A stretch of DNA of 31,918 bases from JBPBQZ01 sp050955105 (GCA_050955105.1 JBPBQZ010000113.1:1-31918), one strand, 5' to 3'; counted from the stretch's first letter, positions 15,846 through 26,024 are shown. Program-made: numbers and translations. The notes: generated by a model not told the origin, from the sequence alone.

Positions 15846-18800
15846 GTCGTCATCCGACTTCTTTATTGAATAAAGATCCGTCCTGGTACAAAGACGCGAT
15901 CATCTATCAACTGCACGTCAAGTCGTTCTTCGATGCCAACAATGACGGCATCGGCGACTTCCCCGGCTTGCTGGCGAAGCTCGACTACATCGCCGAACTG
16001 GGCGTCGACGCCATCTGGCTGCTGCCGTTCTATCCGTCGCCACGGCGTGATGATGGCTACGACATCGCCGACTATCGCGGCGTGCATCCTGACTACGGCT
16101 CGGTCGGCGACTTCCGACGCTTTATTGCCGAAGCGCATGCGCGCGGCTTGCGCGTGATTACCGAGTTGGTGATCAACCACACCTCCGACCAGCATCCGTG
16201 GTTCCAGCGCGCGCGCCGCGCCAAGCCGGGCTCGAATCATCGCGACTTCTACGTGTGGTCGGACAACGACGCCAAGTATGCGGGCACGCGCGTTATCTTC
16301 ATCGATTCGGAACCGTCGAACTGGACTTACGATCCGGTCGCCGGCGCCTACTTCTGGCATCGCTTCTATTCGCATCAGCCCGATCTCAATTTCGACAATC
16401 CGCGCGTATTGCAGGAAGTGCTGTCGGTGATGAAGTTCTGGCTGGACATTGGCGTCGACGGACTGCGGCTCGACGCGGTGCCTTACCTGGTAGAACGCGA
16501 AGGCACGAGCAACGAAAATCTGCCCGAAACCCACACTATCCTGAAAAAGATTCGCGCGGTACTGGAAGCCGATTTCCCCGACCGCATGCTGCTGGCCGAA
16601 GCCAACCAGTGGCCCGAAGACGTGAAGGAATATTTCGGCGACGGCGACGAATGCCATATGGCGTTTCACTTCCCGCTGATGCCGCGCATCTATATGGCGA
16701 TCGCCAGCGAAGACCGCTTTCCGATTACCGACATCATGCGGCAGACGCCGGAGATTCCGGAATCGTGCCAATGGGCGATCTTCCTGCGCAACCACGACGA
16801 GCTGACGCTGGAAATGGTCACCGACAGCGAGCGCGATTACTTGTGGAATACCTATGCGAGCGATCGGCGCGCGCGCTTGAACCTGGGCATTCGCCGTCGG
16901 CTGTCGCCGCTGCTGGAACGTGATCGACGCCGGATCGAATTGATCAACTCCTTGCTGCTGTCGATGCCTGGCACCCCGGTCATCTATTACGGCGACGAGA
17001 TCGGCATGGGCGACAACATTCACCTGGGCGACCGCGATGGCGTGCGTACGCCGATGCAATGGTCGTCGGATCGCAATGGCGGCTTCTCGCGCGCGGACCC
17101 CGAGCAACTGGTGTTGCCGCCGCTGATGGGCTCACTTTACGGTTTCGATGCGGTCAACGTGGAAGCGCAAAGCCGCGATCCGCATTCGCTGCTGAACTGG
17201 ATGCGGCGGATGCTGGTGATCCGGCGCGGCAAGCGCGCATTCGGCCGCGGCAAGGTGCGCTTCCTCAAGCCGTCGAATCGCAAGGTACTGGCTTATCTGC
17301 GTGAAATCGAAGGCGAGGCGCCGGTGTTGTGCGTCGCCAATCTGGCGCGTGCGCCGCAGGCGGTGGAACTCGACCTGTCGGAGTTCGCCGGCGCGGTGCC
17401 GGTGGAGTTGACCGGCGATTCGGCGTTTCCGCCGGTCGGCCAGTTGACCTATCTGCTGACGCTGCCGCCCTATGGCTTCTATTGGTTCAATCTCTGTGCC
17501 GATGCGCAACGGCCTTCGTGGAGCGTTATGCCCAGCGAGAAACTGCCCGAATTCGTGACCTTCGTGGTACGTGCCGGCGTGCAGTTGCCGAGCGCGGCCG
17601 CGCAGCAGCAAGTGCTCGAAAACGAAATCCTGCCCACTTACCTTGGCAACCGGCGCTGGTTCGCATCGAAAGACGCCAAGCTCAAGAAAGTGGCCATCGC
17701 CTACTACACGCGCATGCCGCATGGGCCGGCTGAGCTGTTGCTGGCCGAACTCGACGTGACCACCGAGAGCCACGGTGAAACGCGCGTCGATCGCTACTTC
17801 CTGCCGCTGGGCGTAGCCTGGGACAGCAGCCCGAACAACGGCCCGCTGCCGCAACAGTTGGCGCTGGCCCGCGTGCGCAGCGGTCGCAATGTGGGGCTGT
17901 TGACCGATGCCTTCGCGCTGCCCGAACTGTCCGCCGCGATCCTCAAGTCGTTCGAAGGCAATAACCAGATCAAGACGCAGCAAGGCCGCGTGCGCTTTCT
18001 GCCGACCGAACGCTTCGCGCAGACCGATTTCTACGCGCCGTCGGAAACCAAGTCGGAGGAGCGCGCGGGTGAACTGAACGTGCGCTGGCTGGCGGCCGAG
18101 CAGAGCAACAGCTCCTTGGTGATCGGTGAGGCGGCGGTGCTGAAGCTGGTGCGCCGGATCGTGCCGGGGGTGCACCCGGAGGCCGAGGTCAGCCGCTACC
18201 TGACGCGCGTGGGTTTCGCGAATACCGCGCCGCTGCTCGGTGAAATCGTTCGCATCGGGCTCGACAACGTGCCGAATACATTGGCCATCCTGCAAGGCTT
18301 CGTCGAGAACCAGGGCGATGCGTGGAACTGGTCGCTCAACTATTTGAAACGCGCGATCGATCCGCTGGCAATCGCCGTCGATGTGGCTACCGCCGATCCG
18401 TACGGCGCGGGCCTGGATGATGCCCTCGATGGATACTGCCAGGCGGCCGGCATTCTCGGTATGCGCCTGGGCGAACTTCATGTGGCACTAGCGCAGCCCA
18501 CCGACGATCCGGCCTTCGCGCCGGAAGCCGCCAGCGCGGACGACTTGCGCGCTTGGACTGCCGCGGCGCAAGCGCAACTGGCCGCAGCGCTCGATACCTT
18601 GGCGTCGCGCATGGATTCGCTGGATGATCACGCGCGCGGCCTCGCGCAAAGCATTTTCGATCGACGCGACGCCTTGGTGGCGGCGGTCGAGAAACTGCTG
18701 GACGGCTCGTCACAGGCGCTGCGTACGCGCATTCACGGCGACTTCCATCTCGGCCAGGTACTGGTGGCGCAAGGCGACGCCTATCTGATCGATTTCGAAG

Positions 18801-19270
18801 GCGAACCGGCGCGGCCGCTGGAGGAACGGCGCCGCAAAATGAGTCCGTTCCGCGACGTGGCCGGCTTGCTGCGCTCGCTGTCATACGCCAGCGCGGCCAG
18901 CATGCCCGCCGAGCCGGCCGACCAGACGGCGGCAGTGCCGGCGGTCGACCGCCGCCGCGACCTGCACGAGCGCTTCCGCGTGGCGGCCGAAGGCGCCTTC
19001 CTCGCCGCGTATCGCACCGCGATCGAACAGGCGGCAACGCCGCTGGCCGACAAGCGCAGCGAGACCGCCCTGATCCAGCTGTTCCTGATCGAAAAAGCCG
19101 CCTACGAGATCCGTTACGAAGCCGCCAATCGTCCCAACTGGCTGGCGCTGCCGCTGCGCGGGCTCGCGGCATTGACCGGTGAACTGCTCGGCTTTACAGG
19201 AGCCCCTTCCAGCACGGATTCCTCCGGCGATCCGCCCACCGCCCAGGCCCCTTCCGGAGATAGCGAATGA
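15842..19270 (+). CDS. treS: Trehalose synthase/maltokinase fusion (TreS-Mak)
   Basis: This bifunctional enzyme interconverts trehalose and maltose and phosphorylates maltose with ATP to maltose-1-phosphate, the GlgE donor. Numbered from the ATG at 15842 (1142 aa), the TreS GH13 domain covers about 10-555. Region I is VINHT, the nucleophile D211 (GLRLDAVPYL), the general acid E253 (LAEANQWPED) and the third carboxylate D319 (RNHDEL). The maltokinase (about 565-1142) has the N-terminal cap motif LGNRRWFASKD, the catalytic loop HGDFHLGQ from residue 965 and the metal-binding DFEGEP from 984. Both halves therefore look active. The fusion is widespread in bacteria with GlgE. A GGGGGA ribosome-binding site inside the end of glgE and the ATGA overlap indicate translational coupling to glgE. 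The end overlaps glgB in the same way. Confidence 0.95.
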   Translation: MSRHPTSLLNKDPSWYKDAIIYQLHVKSFFDANNDGIGDFPGLLAKLDYIAELGVDAIWLLPFYPSPRRDDGYDIADYRGVHPDYGSVGDFRRFIAEAHARGLRVITELVINHTSDQHPWFQRARRAKPGSNHRDFYVWSDNDAKYAGTRVIFIDSEPSNWTYDPVAGAYFWHRFYSHQPDLNFDNPRVLQEVLSVMKFWLDIGVDGLRLDAVPYLVEREGTSNENLPETHTILKKIRAVLEADFPDRMLLAEANQWPEDVKEYFGDGDECHMAFHFPLMPRIYMAIASEDRFPITDIMRQTPEIPESCQWAIFLRNHDELTLEMVTDSERDYLWNTYASDRRARLNLGIRRRLSPLLERDRRRIELINSLLLSMPGTPVIYYGDEIGMGDNIHLGDRDGVRTPMQWSSDRNGGFSRADPEQLVLPPLMGSLYGFDAVNVEAQSRDPHSLLNWMRRMLVIRRGKRAFGRGKVRFLKPSNRKVLAYLREIEGEAPVLCVANLARAPQAVELDLSEFAGAVPVELTGDSAFPPVGQLTYLLTLPPYGFYWFNLCADAQRPSWSVMPSEKLPEFVTFVVRAGVQLPSAAAQQQVLENEILPTYLGNRRWFASKDAKLKKVAIAYYTRMPHGPAELLLAELDVTTESHGETRVDRYFLPLGVAWDSSPNNGPLPQQLALARVRSGRNVGLLTDAFALPELSAAILKSFEGNNQIKTQQGRVRFLPTERFAQTDFYAPSETKSEERAGELNVRWLAAEQSNSSLVIGEAAVLKLVRRIVPGVHPEAEVSRYLTRVGFANTAPLLGEIVRIGLDNVPNTLAILQGFVENQGDAWNWSLNYLKRAIDPLAIAVDVATADPYGAGLDDALDGYCQAAGILGMRLGELHVALAQPTDDPAFAPEAASADDLRAWTAAAQAQLAAALDTLASRMDSLDDHARGLAQSIFDRRDALVAAVEKLLDGSSQALRTRIHGDFHLGQVLVAQGDAYLIDFEGEPARPLEERRRKMSPFRDVAGLLRSLSYASAASMPAEPADQTAAVPAVDRRRDLHERFRVAAEGAFLAAYRTAIEQAATPLADKRSETALIQLFLIEKAAYEIRYEAANRPNWLALPLRGLAALTGELLGFTGAPSSTDSSGDPPTAQAPSGDSE

Positions 19271-21615
19271 GTTCCAAGCACAGCACGACCGGGCATGCCG
19301 GCAGCGCCGGCAAGCCGTCTCATAAAACTTCAGCCGCGCCGAGCGCCGCCAAAGCTGCCACAGCCACCGCCGCCAGCGCCGCGCCCCCGACGCCCGAGGC
19401 GAGCGCCAAAGCCGCGCCCGTCGCGCCGCAAGATCCACGCTCAGGACTTTCGGATTACGACATCGATGCGCTGACGCAAGCGCGTCATCACGATCCGTTC
19501 TCAGTACTTGGCCGGCACGACGTTGCCGGCCGCGCGATGGTGCGAACCCTGCTGCCCGGCGCCACCGGCGTGCAGGTGCTGGATGCCGTCAGTGGCGAAG
19601 CGCTCGGTAGTCTTACGTCGCTGCACCCGGCCGGACTGTTCGCCGGCGAGGTCGCCCGCGCGGTGCCCTATCGTCTGGCAATCGACTGGTCGGGCACCCC
19701 ACAACAGGCGCACGATCCCTATGCATTCGGTGCGCTGCTTGCTGAAGACGCGCTCAACCGGCTCTCGGGCGGCGATCCGGCCGGTGTGGAGGAATGCCTG
19801 GGTGCGCGGCCGCTACGTATCGACGACGTGGCCGGCGTGCGCTTCGCGGTCTGGGCACCGAATGCGCAACGTGTCTCGGTGGTCGGCGATTTCAACAGTT
19901 GGGATGGTCGACGTCATCCGATGCGCTTGCGTCACGCGCATGGCGTGTGGGAGATGTTCGTACCGGGTATCGGCGCCGGCACGCGCTATAAATTCGAGAT
20001 CGTCGCGCCGGATGGCCACACGCTGCCGCTGAAGGCCGATCCGATCGCGCGCCAGACCGAACACCCGCCGGCCACTGCATCGGTGGTGGCCGACCTGACG
20101 CCCTTCAACTGGACCGATGAACGCTGGATGCAGGAGCGTGCGGGCCGCCAGTCGCCGAGCGCGCCTATCTCGATTTACGAAGTGCACGCCGAGTCATGGC
20201 TGCGGCTGGACGAAGAAGGCCAGCGCGGCTTGAATTGGGGCGAGCTGGCCGACCGGCTGATTCCGTACGCGAAGTCGATGCACTTCACGCATCTCGAATT
20301 TCTGCCGGTCGCCGAGTATCCGTTCGGCGGCTCGTGGGGCTATCAGCCGCTGGGACAGTTCGCCCCGTCGGCGCGCTTCGGCACCCCCGAGCAGTTCGCC
20401 GCTTTCGTCGATCGCTGCCACGCGGCCGAGCTGGGCGTGATCATCGATTGGGTGCCGGCGCATTTCCCGAACGACGCGCATGGACTGATCCAGTTCGATG
20501 GCACGCCGCTGTACGAGCATGCCGACCCGCGCGAGGGCTATCACCAGGACTGGAACACGATGATCTACAACCTCGGCCGCAACGAGGTATCGGCGTTCCT
20601 GCTGGCGGCGGCGCTCGCCTGGCTCACGCGCTACCACGTGGATGCGCTGCGCGTCGACGCGGTGGCATCGATGCTGTATCGCGACTACAGTCGGCGTGCC
20701 GGCGAATGGGTGCCCAATAAGTATGGCGGCCGCGAGAACCTCGAATCGATCGAGTTCCTCAAGCGGCTGAATCTCGAAGTGCCGCAGCATGCGCCGGGCG
20801 CCATCACCATCGCCGAAGAATCGACCGCCTGGCCGGGCGTCACCGCGCCGGTGACCGACGGCGGCCTGGGCTTCCAGTTCAAATGGAATATGGGCTGGAT
20901 GCACGATACGCTGCACTACATGGCGCGCGATCCGATCTATCGCGGCCATCATCATCACGAAATGACCTTCGGCATGGTCTACGCCTATTCGGAGCGCTTT
21001 GTGCTGCCGCTGTCGCATGACGAGGTGGTGCACGGCAAGGGTTCGCTGCTGGGCCGCATGCCTGGCGACGCGTGGCAGCGCTTCGCCAATCTGCGCGCCT
21101 ACTTCGCCTTCATGTGGGCGCATCCCGGCAAGAAGCTGTTGTTCATGGGCGGCGAGTTCGGCCAGTTGGCCGAATGGAACCACGATGCGTCGCCGCACTG
21201 GCATTTGCTGGATAACCCCGGGCATGCCGGCGTGCAAAAGCTGGTGCGTGACTTAAACCACTTTTATCTGCAGGAACCCGCGCTGCATGCGACCGACAGC
21301 GAGCCATCCGGCTTCGATTGGCTGATCGGCGACGACGCCACCAATAGCGTGTTCGCGTTTCGGCGGATGCACCAGGGACGCACAGTGGTGGTGCTGTCGA
21401 ACATGACGCCGGTGCCGCGCGAAGGCTATCGCGTAGGCCTGCCGCATGGCGGCCAGTGGCGCGAGGTGATCAACACCGATGCCGGCGATTATGGCGGCTC
21501 GGGCATGGGCAACGGCGGCGCGGTCTGGGCCGACGCCACGCCTTCGCATGGCCAGCCCTGCTCGGCGGTGCTGACGATTCCGCCGCTTGCCACCTTGATG
21601 TTGCGTGCCGACTAG
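19267..21615 (+). CDS. glgB: 1,4-alpha-glucan branching enzyme GlgB
   Basis: GlgB introduces alpha-1,6 branches into the linear glucan made by GlgE or GlgA. The product has 782 aa. Residues 1-57 are a low-complexity Ala/Ser/Pro/Lys leader not found in typical GlgB. An N1 domain (about 60-165) and a CBM48 domain (about 175-280, FAVWAPNAQRVSVVGDFN) follow, then the GH13_9 barrel. Catalytic residues are D464 (LRVDAVASMLYRDY), E517 (IAEEST) and D585 (LSHDEVVHGKGS). Their spacing of 53 and 121 residues equals that of the E. coli enzyme. A beta-sandwich C-terminal domain ends the protein. The start overlaps treS by four bases and is preceded by GGAG. A 100-base gap with a hairpin follows before glgX. 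Confidence 0.96.
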   Translation: MSSKHSTTGHAGSAGKPSHKTSAAPSAAKAATATAASAAPPTPEASAKAAPVAPQDPRSGLSDYDIDALTQARHHDPFSVLGRHDVAGRAMVRTLLPGATGVQVLDAVSGEALGSLTSLHPAGLFAGEVARAVPYRLAIDWSGTPQQAHDPYAFGALLAEDALNRLSGGDPAGVEECLGARPLRIDDVAGVRFAVWAPNAQRVSVVGDFNSWDGRRHPMRLRHAHGVWEMFVPGIGAGTRYKFEIVAPDGHTLPLKADPIARQTEHPPATASVVADLTPFNWTDERWMQERAGRQSPSAPISIYEVHAESWLRLDEEGQRGLNWGELADRLIPYAKSMHFTHLEFLPVAEYPFGGSWGYQPLGQFAPSARFGTPEQFAAFVDRCHAAELGVIIDWVPAHFPNDAHGLIQFDGTPLYEHADPREGYHQDWNTMIYNLGRNEVSAFLLAAALAWLTRYHVDALRVDAVASMLYRDYSRRAGEWVPNKYGGRENLESIEFLKRLNLEVPQHAPGAITIAEESTAWPGVTAPVTDGGLGFQFKWNMGWMHDTLHYMARDPIYRGHHHHEMTFGMVYAYSERFVLPLSHDEVVHGKGSLLGRMPGDAWQRFANLRAYFAFMWAHPGKKLLFMGGEFGQLAEWNHDASPHWHLLDNPGHAGVQKLVRDLNHFYLQEPALHATDSEPSGFDWLIGDDATNSVFAFRRMHQGRTVVVLSNMTPVPREGYRVGLPHGGQWREVINTDAGDYGGSGMGNGGAVWADATPSHGQPCSAVLTIPPLATLMLRAD

Positions 21616-21662
21616 CGGATCGACTGGCTGAGCAGGACTAAACGCCTTCGGCACACTAGGCC

Positions 21663-21691
21663 TGCGCGGCGCATCATGAGGGCGCCGCGCA
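21663..21691 (+). terminator. Stable intra-cluster hairpin between glgB and glgX
   Basis: A perfect 10-base GC-rich stem (TGCGCGGCGC 21663-21672 with its complement 21682-21691) closes on a nine-base loop. There is no T-run after it. It could be a partial terminator, an mRNA-stabilising 3' structure for the upstream genes, or a structure limiting glgX translation. It divides the cluster into glgA-glgB and glgX-treY halves. Confidence 0.5.
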
Positions 21692-21715
21692 AATCATCCA
21701 CTTCTTCCGACGCTC

Positions 21716-23956
21716 ATGAGCATAGCTACTGACCGCCTGCAAACCGGCCTGCCCTATCCGATGGGGGCCAGCTGGGACGGCCTGGGCATCAATTTCGCCG
21801 TCTTCTCCGCCAACGCCACGCGCATCGAGCTGTGCCTGTTCGATCGCGCCGGCCGCAAGGAGATCGGCCGCTACGATCTGCCCGAATGCACCGATGAGGT
21901 GTGGCATGGCTACCTGCCGGGCGGCACGCCGGGCATGTTGTACGGCTATCGCGCGCATGGCCCTTATGCGCCGCAGGACGGCCATCGCTTCAATCCGAAC
22001 AAGCTGCTGCTCGACCCCTACGCGCGCCAATTGCACGGGCCGCTGCGCTGGTCCGACGCGCTCTTCGGCTATCGGCTCAATTCCAATCGCGAAGACCTGT
22101 CGTTCGACCGCCGTGACAGTGCGCCGGCGATGCCGAAATGTATCGTCGTCGACGACGCGCTGGATATGGCACGCGATCGTCCGCCGGCGCGGTCATGGTC
22201 GGAAACGGTTATCTACGAAGCGCATCCACGCGGCATCTCCATGCTGCGCGACGAGGTGCGACCGCAGCAGCGCGGCACCTTCGCGGCGCTTGCCAATCCG
22301 CGTTTCATCGAGCATCTGCATCACATCGGCGTAACCGCGGTCGAACTGCTGCCGGTGCATGCGATTCTGCGCGACCGCTTTCTGGTGGAGCGTGGACTCT
22401 TCAATTACTGGGGCTACAACACCCTGAGCTTCTTCGCGCCCGAACCGAGTTATTTCGCGTCCGTGCCGCATGCCGCGGGCGCGCTCAACGAAATGCGCAT
22501 GGCGATTCGGCAACTGCATGCAGCCGGCATCGAAGTGATTCTCGACGTGGTCTTCAACCATACCTGCGAGGGCAACGAACTCGGGCCGACGGTGTCGTGG
22601 CGCGGCCTCGACAACGCCAGTTACTACCGGCTGGTGCCGGGCGACCAGCGCCATCATCTGAACTACACGGGCTGCGGCAACACCGTCAATCTGTCGCATC
22701 CGCGCGTCTTGCAGATGGTGATGGATTCGCTGCGCTACTGGGCCAAGTCGTTTCACATCGACGGCTTCCGCTTTGATCTGGGCGTGACGCTCGGCCGCGA
22801 AGACTACGGCTTCGATCCGGGCTCGAGCTTCTTCGACGCGATTCGCCAAGACCCATTGCTCGCCGGTCTCAAAATGATTTCCGAACCTTGGGATCTGGGC
22901 GCCGATGGCTACCAGGTGGGGCGTCATCCGCCAGGCTTCGCCGAATGGAACGACAAGTTCCGCGACGGCATGCGCCGTATGTGGCGCGGCGATGCCGGTC
23001 AACGCGGCGATATCGCGGCGCGGCTCACCGGCTCCGCCGATCTGTTCAACCATCGACGACGCCGCACTTGGGCCTCGGTGAATTTCGTGGCCTCGCACGA
23101 CGGCTTCACGCTGGCCGATACGGTGGCTTATAACGACAAGCACAACGAGGCCAATGGCGAAGGCAGTGCCGACGGTCATAACGAGAACTGCAGCAGTAAC
23201 TGGGGCGTCGAAGGCCCGACCGACGACCCCGCGATCCTGGCCCTGCGCGAACGCGTGGCGCGCGCGCTGATCGCCATGCCCTTCATCTCGCTCGGCACGC
23301 CGATGCTGCTGGCGGGCGACGAATTCGGCCGCACCCAGCAGGGCAATAACAACGCCTATTGCCAGGACAATGAATTGTCGTGGGTCGACTGGCCAGCCGC
23401 CGACGAACCCGCGGCGCGCCGTCTGACCGACTTTGTCGCGCGGCTTGCGCAGTTGCGCCGCGACTATCCGCTGCTGCGCCAGACCGACTTTCTTTACGGG
23501 GTGGAAGAACTTATTGCCGGTGTGCACGACGCCGACTGGTTCGATGAGCGCGGTGAGGTACTGACCTGGCAAGCCTGGCGCGACCCGGAGGGACGGGCGC
23601 TGGCGTGTCGCCGCGCCGGCCGCGGCGCCGCTGGGCAGCTTCAGGTCTTGCTCTTGCTTATCAATGCCAGTGCGGTGGATCTGCAGTTCGTACCGCCATC
23701 GCCGGTGTTCGACTGGACGCTGCTGATTGACACCGCGCAAGTCGAGCGACGCGACGCGCCTGTGCCGCTCACCGGCTGCGCGGTAGCGGCACATAGCCTG
23801 CAGATTTTGGCCGCCACCGTGCCGGAGGCGGTCGCGCCGCGCGCGCCGGACGTGGGCCTCGGGATGGGCGTCGAAGCGGGCTTGGAAGCGGGCTTAGAAG
23901 GGGGCGTCGGTGTGTCATCCGACGCGTCGGATGAAGATCCGCCTGCTGGCGACTGA
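21716..23956 (+). CDS. glgX: Glycogen debranching enzyme GlgX
   Basis: GlgX hydrolyses alpha-1,6 branch points, preferring short branches, and so releases maltooligosaccharides for TreY and MalQ. The protein has 746 aa. A CBM48 module lies at about residues 10-110 (INFAVFSANATRIELCLFD), followed by a GH13_11 barrel. Catalytic residues are D354 (GFRFDLGVTLGR), E390 (ISEPWDLG) and D462 (SHDGFTLAD). The motif WGYNTLSFFAPEPSY is also typical. The last 45 or so residues are a Gly/Glu/Ala-rich tail with a small imperfect repeat (GVEAGLEAGLEGGVG) and a very acidic end. The ATG at 21716 lacks a clear ribosome-binding site, but the protein starts where the family normally does. It opens the second half of the cluster. 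Confidence 0.95.
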   Translation: MSIATDRLQTGLPYPMGASWDGLGINFAVFSANATRIELCLFDRAGRKEIGRYDLPECTDEVWHGYLPGGTPGMLYGYRAHGPYAPQDGHRFNPNKLLLDPYARQLHGPLRWSDALFGYRLNSNREDLSFDRRDSAPAMPKCIVVDDALDMARDRPPARSWSETVIYEAHPRGISMLRDEVRPQQRGTFAALANPRFIEHLHHIGVTAVELLPVHAILRDRFLVERGLFNYWGYNTLSFFAPEPSYFASVPHAAGALNEMRMAIRQLHAAGIEVILDVVFNHTCEGNELGPTVSWRGLDNASYYRLVPGDQRHHLNYTGCGNTVNLSHPRVLQMVMDSLRYWAKSFHIDGFRFDLGVTLGREDYGFDPGSSFFDAIRQDPLLAGLKMISEPWDLGADGYQVGRHPPGFAEWNDKFRDGMRRMWRGDAGQRGDIAARLTGSADLFNHRRRRTWASVNFVASHDGFTLADTVAYNDKHNEANGEGSADGHNENCSSNWGVEGPTDDPAILALRERVARALIAMPFISLGTPMLLAGDEFGRTQQGNNNAYCQDNELSWVDWPAADEPAARRLTDFVARLAQLRRDYPLLRQTDFLYGVEELIAGVHDADWFDERGEVLTWQAWRDPEGRALACRRAGRGAAGQLQVLLLLINASAVDLQFVPPSPVFDWTLLIDTAQVERRDAPVPLTGCAVAAHSLQILAATVPEAVAPRAPDVGLGMGVEAGLEAGLEGGVGVSSDASDEDPPAGD

Positions 23957-24029
23957 ACCACGGCAGCTTGCAAGGAGCGAGATGTGAAGCAGGACGTACG
24001 GCAGCGGCGGAATATCGAAGGAGGGGAAG

Positions 24030-26024
24030 ATGTCTGAACAACGAGTCGATCCGGCGATGCGCAGGCATCGGCGGATTTTGCCGTTCGGCGCGCAGTTGAT
24101 CGGCGATGCACGCACGCGCTTTCGGCTGTGGGCGCCGAGCTGTGAAAGCGTCGCGCTCGAAGTCGAAGGCGCCGCGCCCCTGCCGATGCAAGCGCAACCG
24201 GGCGGCTGGTTTGAAGTGGAAGCGCCCTGCACCACCGGTGCCCGATATTTTTATCGCGTATCGCCCGAGTTGCGCGTGCCCGACCCGGCCGCGCGCTTCC
24301 AGCCGGACGATGTGCATGGCCCGAGTGAAGTGATCGATCCCTGCCAATACGTCTGGCGCAATACCGAGTGGCATGGGCGGCATTGGGAAGAGACGGTTCT
24401 TTACGAGATGCATGTCGGTGCGCTGGGCGGCTATCGCGGTGTACGTGAGCATTTGCCGCGGCTGGCCGAAATGGGTATTACAGCGATCGAGCTGATGCCG
24501 CTGAACGACTTCCCCGGCGCCCGCAACTGGGGTTATGACGGTGTGCTGCCATTCGCGCCAGACTCGGCCTATGGCGAGCCGGACGACCTAAAGGCGCTGA
24601 TCGACGAAGCGCATGGCCTCGGCCTGATGGTGTTTCTCGACGTGGTCTATAACCACTTCGGTCCCGACGGCAACTTCCTGCACGCTTACGCCGAGCCCTT
24701 CTTCAAAGACGAGCCGACCCCCTGGGGGCCCGCCATCAACTTTGACGCCGCCGAAGTGCGCGATTTCTTTTTTGAGAACGCGCTCTACTGGCTGATGGAG
24801 TATCGCTTCGACGGCTTGCGGCTGGATGCCGTACATGCCATCCATAACGATGGCTGGCTGCGTGAGCTGGCCGAGCGCGTGCGCAGCTCGGTCGAGCATG
24901 GTCGACATGTGCACTTGGTGCTGGAGAATGAGCACAACACCTCCAGCCTGCTCGACGGCCACTTCGATGCGCAATGGAGCGACGATGCGCACAACACGCT
25001 GCACGTGCTGCTGACCGGCGAAAGCGAAAGCTACTATGCGGCCTTCGCCGAACAGCCCATGCACAAGCTTGCGCGACTCTTGAGCGAAGGCTTCGTCTAT
25101 CAAGGGGAGCCATCGCCGATTCACGATGGCAAGCCGCGCGGCGAGCCCAGCGCCGACTTGCCGCCGAGCGCATTCGTGATGTTCCTGCAGAACCATGACC
25201 AGGTTGGCAATCGCGCGCTTGGCGAACGGCTAACGCGCCTGGCCGAGCCGGAGGCGCTGCGCGCGGCCTATGTCTTGCTATTGCTGTCGCCGCAGATTCC
25301 CATGCTGTTCATGGGCGAGGAATGGGGCTCCAGCCAGCCGTTTCTGTTCTTCACCAGTTACCAAGGCGAACTGGCCGATGCGGTGCGCGAAGGCCGTCGC
25401 AAGGAGTTCGCCAAGTTCGCGGCATTTAGCGATGCGGCCGGGCGCTCGACGATACCCGACCCCAACGATATCCAGACGTTCGTCGATTCCTGCCCACGAC
25501 CGGATTGGCAGAGCGCCGATGCGCGCGAGTGGCTCGATCTGACGCAAAGCCTGCTGCGTATCCGCTGTCGCGAAATCATGCCGCGCATTCACGGCGCGCG
25601 CGCGCTCGGCGCGCAACTGGCGGGCGGCGAAGACGCGAAGGCGCTCGTGGCGCGTTGGCGATTGGGCGATGGCTCGATCCTGAGCATCGCACTGAACCTG
25701 GGTCCCGAGCCTGCCGCACGCCCTGTTGGCGACGACAGTTTCGCCTTCCTGCCAGAGGGTGCGGTGCTGTTCGAGACCACTACTGGCGTGATGGAGCGTG
25801 TCTCGACCGGAGAATTGCCGCCCTATAGTTGCGCGGTGCTGCGCGCGCCCGGTGACAGCGAAGCTGAAGCAGGTGTTGAAGCGCGTGCCCAGTCCGCAGC
25901 GGACCGTGACGCGTCCAAAATCGGCTGCGCGCCCGCGGAGGGCGGCCTGACCGACGGCTCGGCTGAAACTGCCACCAGCAAGTCCTCCACAAGCGCTCGA
26001 AAGCCCGATGGAGCATCACGATGA
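24030..26024 (+). CDS. treZ: Malto-oligosyltrehalose trehalohydrolase TreZ
   Basis: TreZ releases free trehalose from maltooligosyltrehalose, the product of TreY. The protein has 664 aa. A short N-terminal beta domain (about residues 15-110, FRLWAPSCESVALEVEG) precedes a GH13_10 barrel. The nucleophile is D266 (DGLRLDAVHAI), the general acid lies in LENE at 298-301 and the third carboxylate is D390 (QNHDQVGN). The motif NWGYDGVLPFAPDSAYG is characteristic of TreZ. The C-terminal 55 residues are a low-complexity Ala/Ser/Gly/Glu tail. The start at 24030 is unambiguous, with an AAGGAGG ribosome-binding site just upstream. It begins 73 bases after glgX and overlaps malQ by four bases. Confidence 0.95.
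   Translation: MSEQRVDPAMRRHRRILPFGAQLIGDARTRFRLWAPSCESVALEVEGAAPLPMQAQPGGWFEVEAPCTTGARYFYRVSPELRVPDPAARFQPDDVHGPSEVIDPCQYVWRNTEWHGRHWEETVLYEMHVGALGGYRGVREHLPRLAEMGITAIELMPLNDFPGARNWGYDGVLPFAPDSAYGEPDDLKALIDEAHGLGLMVFLDVVYNHFGPDGNFLHAYAEPFFKDEPTPWGPAINFDAAEVRDFFFENALYWLMEYRFDGLRLDAVHAIHNDGWLRELAERVRSSVEHGRHVHLVLENEHNTSSLLDGHFDAQWSDDAHNTLHVLLTGESESYYAAFAEQPMHKLARLLSEGFVYQGEPSPIHDGKPRGEPSADLPPSAFVMFLQNHDQVGNRALGERLTRLAEPEALRAAYVLLLLSPQIPMLFMGEEWGSSQPFLFFTSYQGELADAVREGRRKEFAKFAAFSDAAGRSTIPDPNDIQTFVDSCPRPDWQSADAREWLDLTQSLLRIRCREIMPRIHGARALGAQLAGGEDAKALVARWRLGDGSILSIALNLGPEPAARPVGDDSFAFLPEGAVLFETTTGVMERVSTGELPPYSCAVLRAPGDSEAEAGVEARAQSAADRDASKIGCAPAEGGLTDGSAETATSKSSTSARKPDGASR

Noticed and set aside
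17132..18481. A 449-codon minus-strand open frame opposite treS
   Set aside because: It is an antisense shadow of the TreS-Mak fusion, with no ribosome-binding site or recognisable motif.
22193..23794. A 533-codon minus-strand open frame opposite glgX
   Set aside because: It is antisense to a gene with a full catalytic triad; long antisense frames are expected in high-GC codon usage and the translation shows no domain.
23860..23920. Short tandem repeat coding GVEAGLEAGLEGGVG at the end of glgX as a possible mobile or phase-variable repeat
   Set aside because: The units are few, imperfect and lie in a low-complexity tail; a shift in length would only alter a disordered end.
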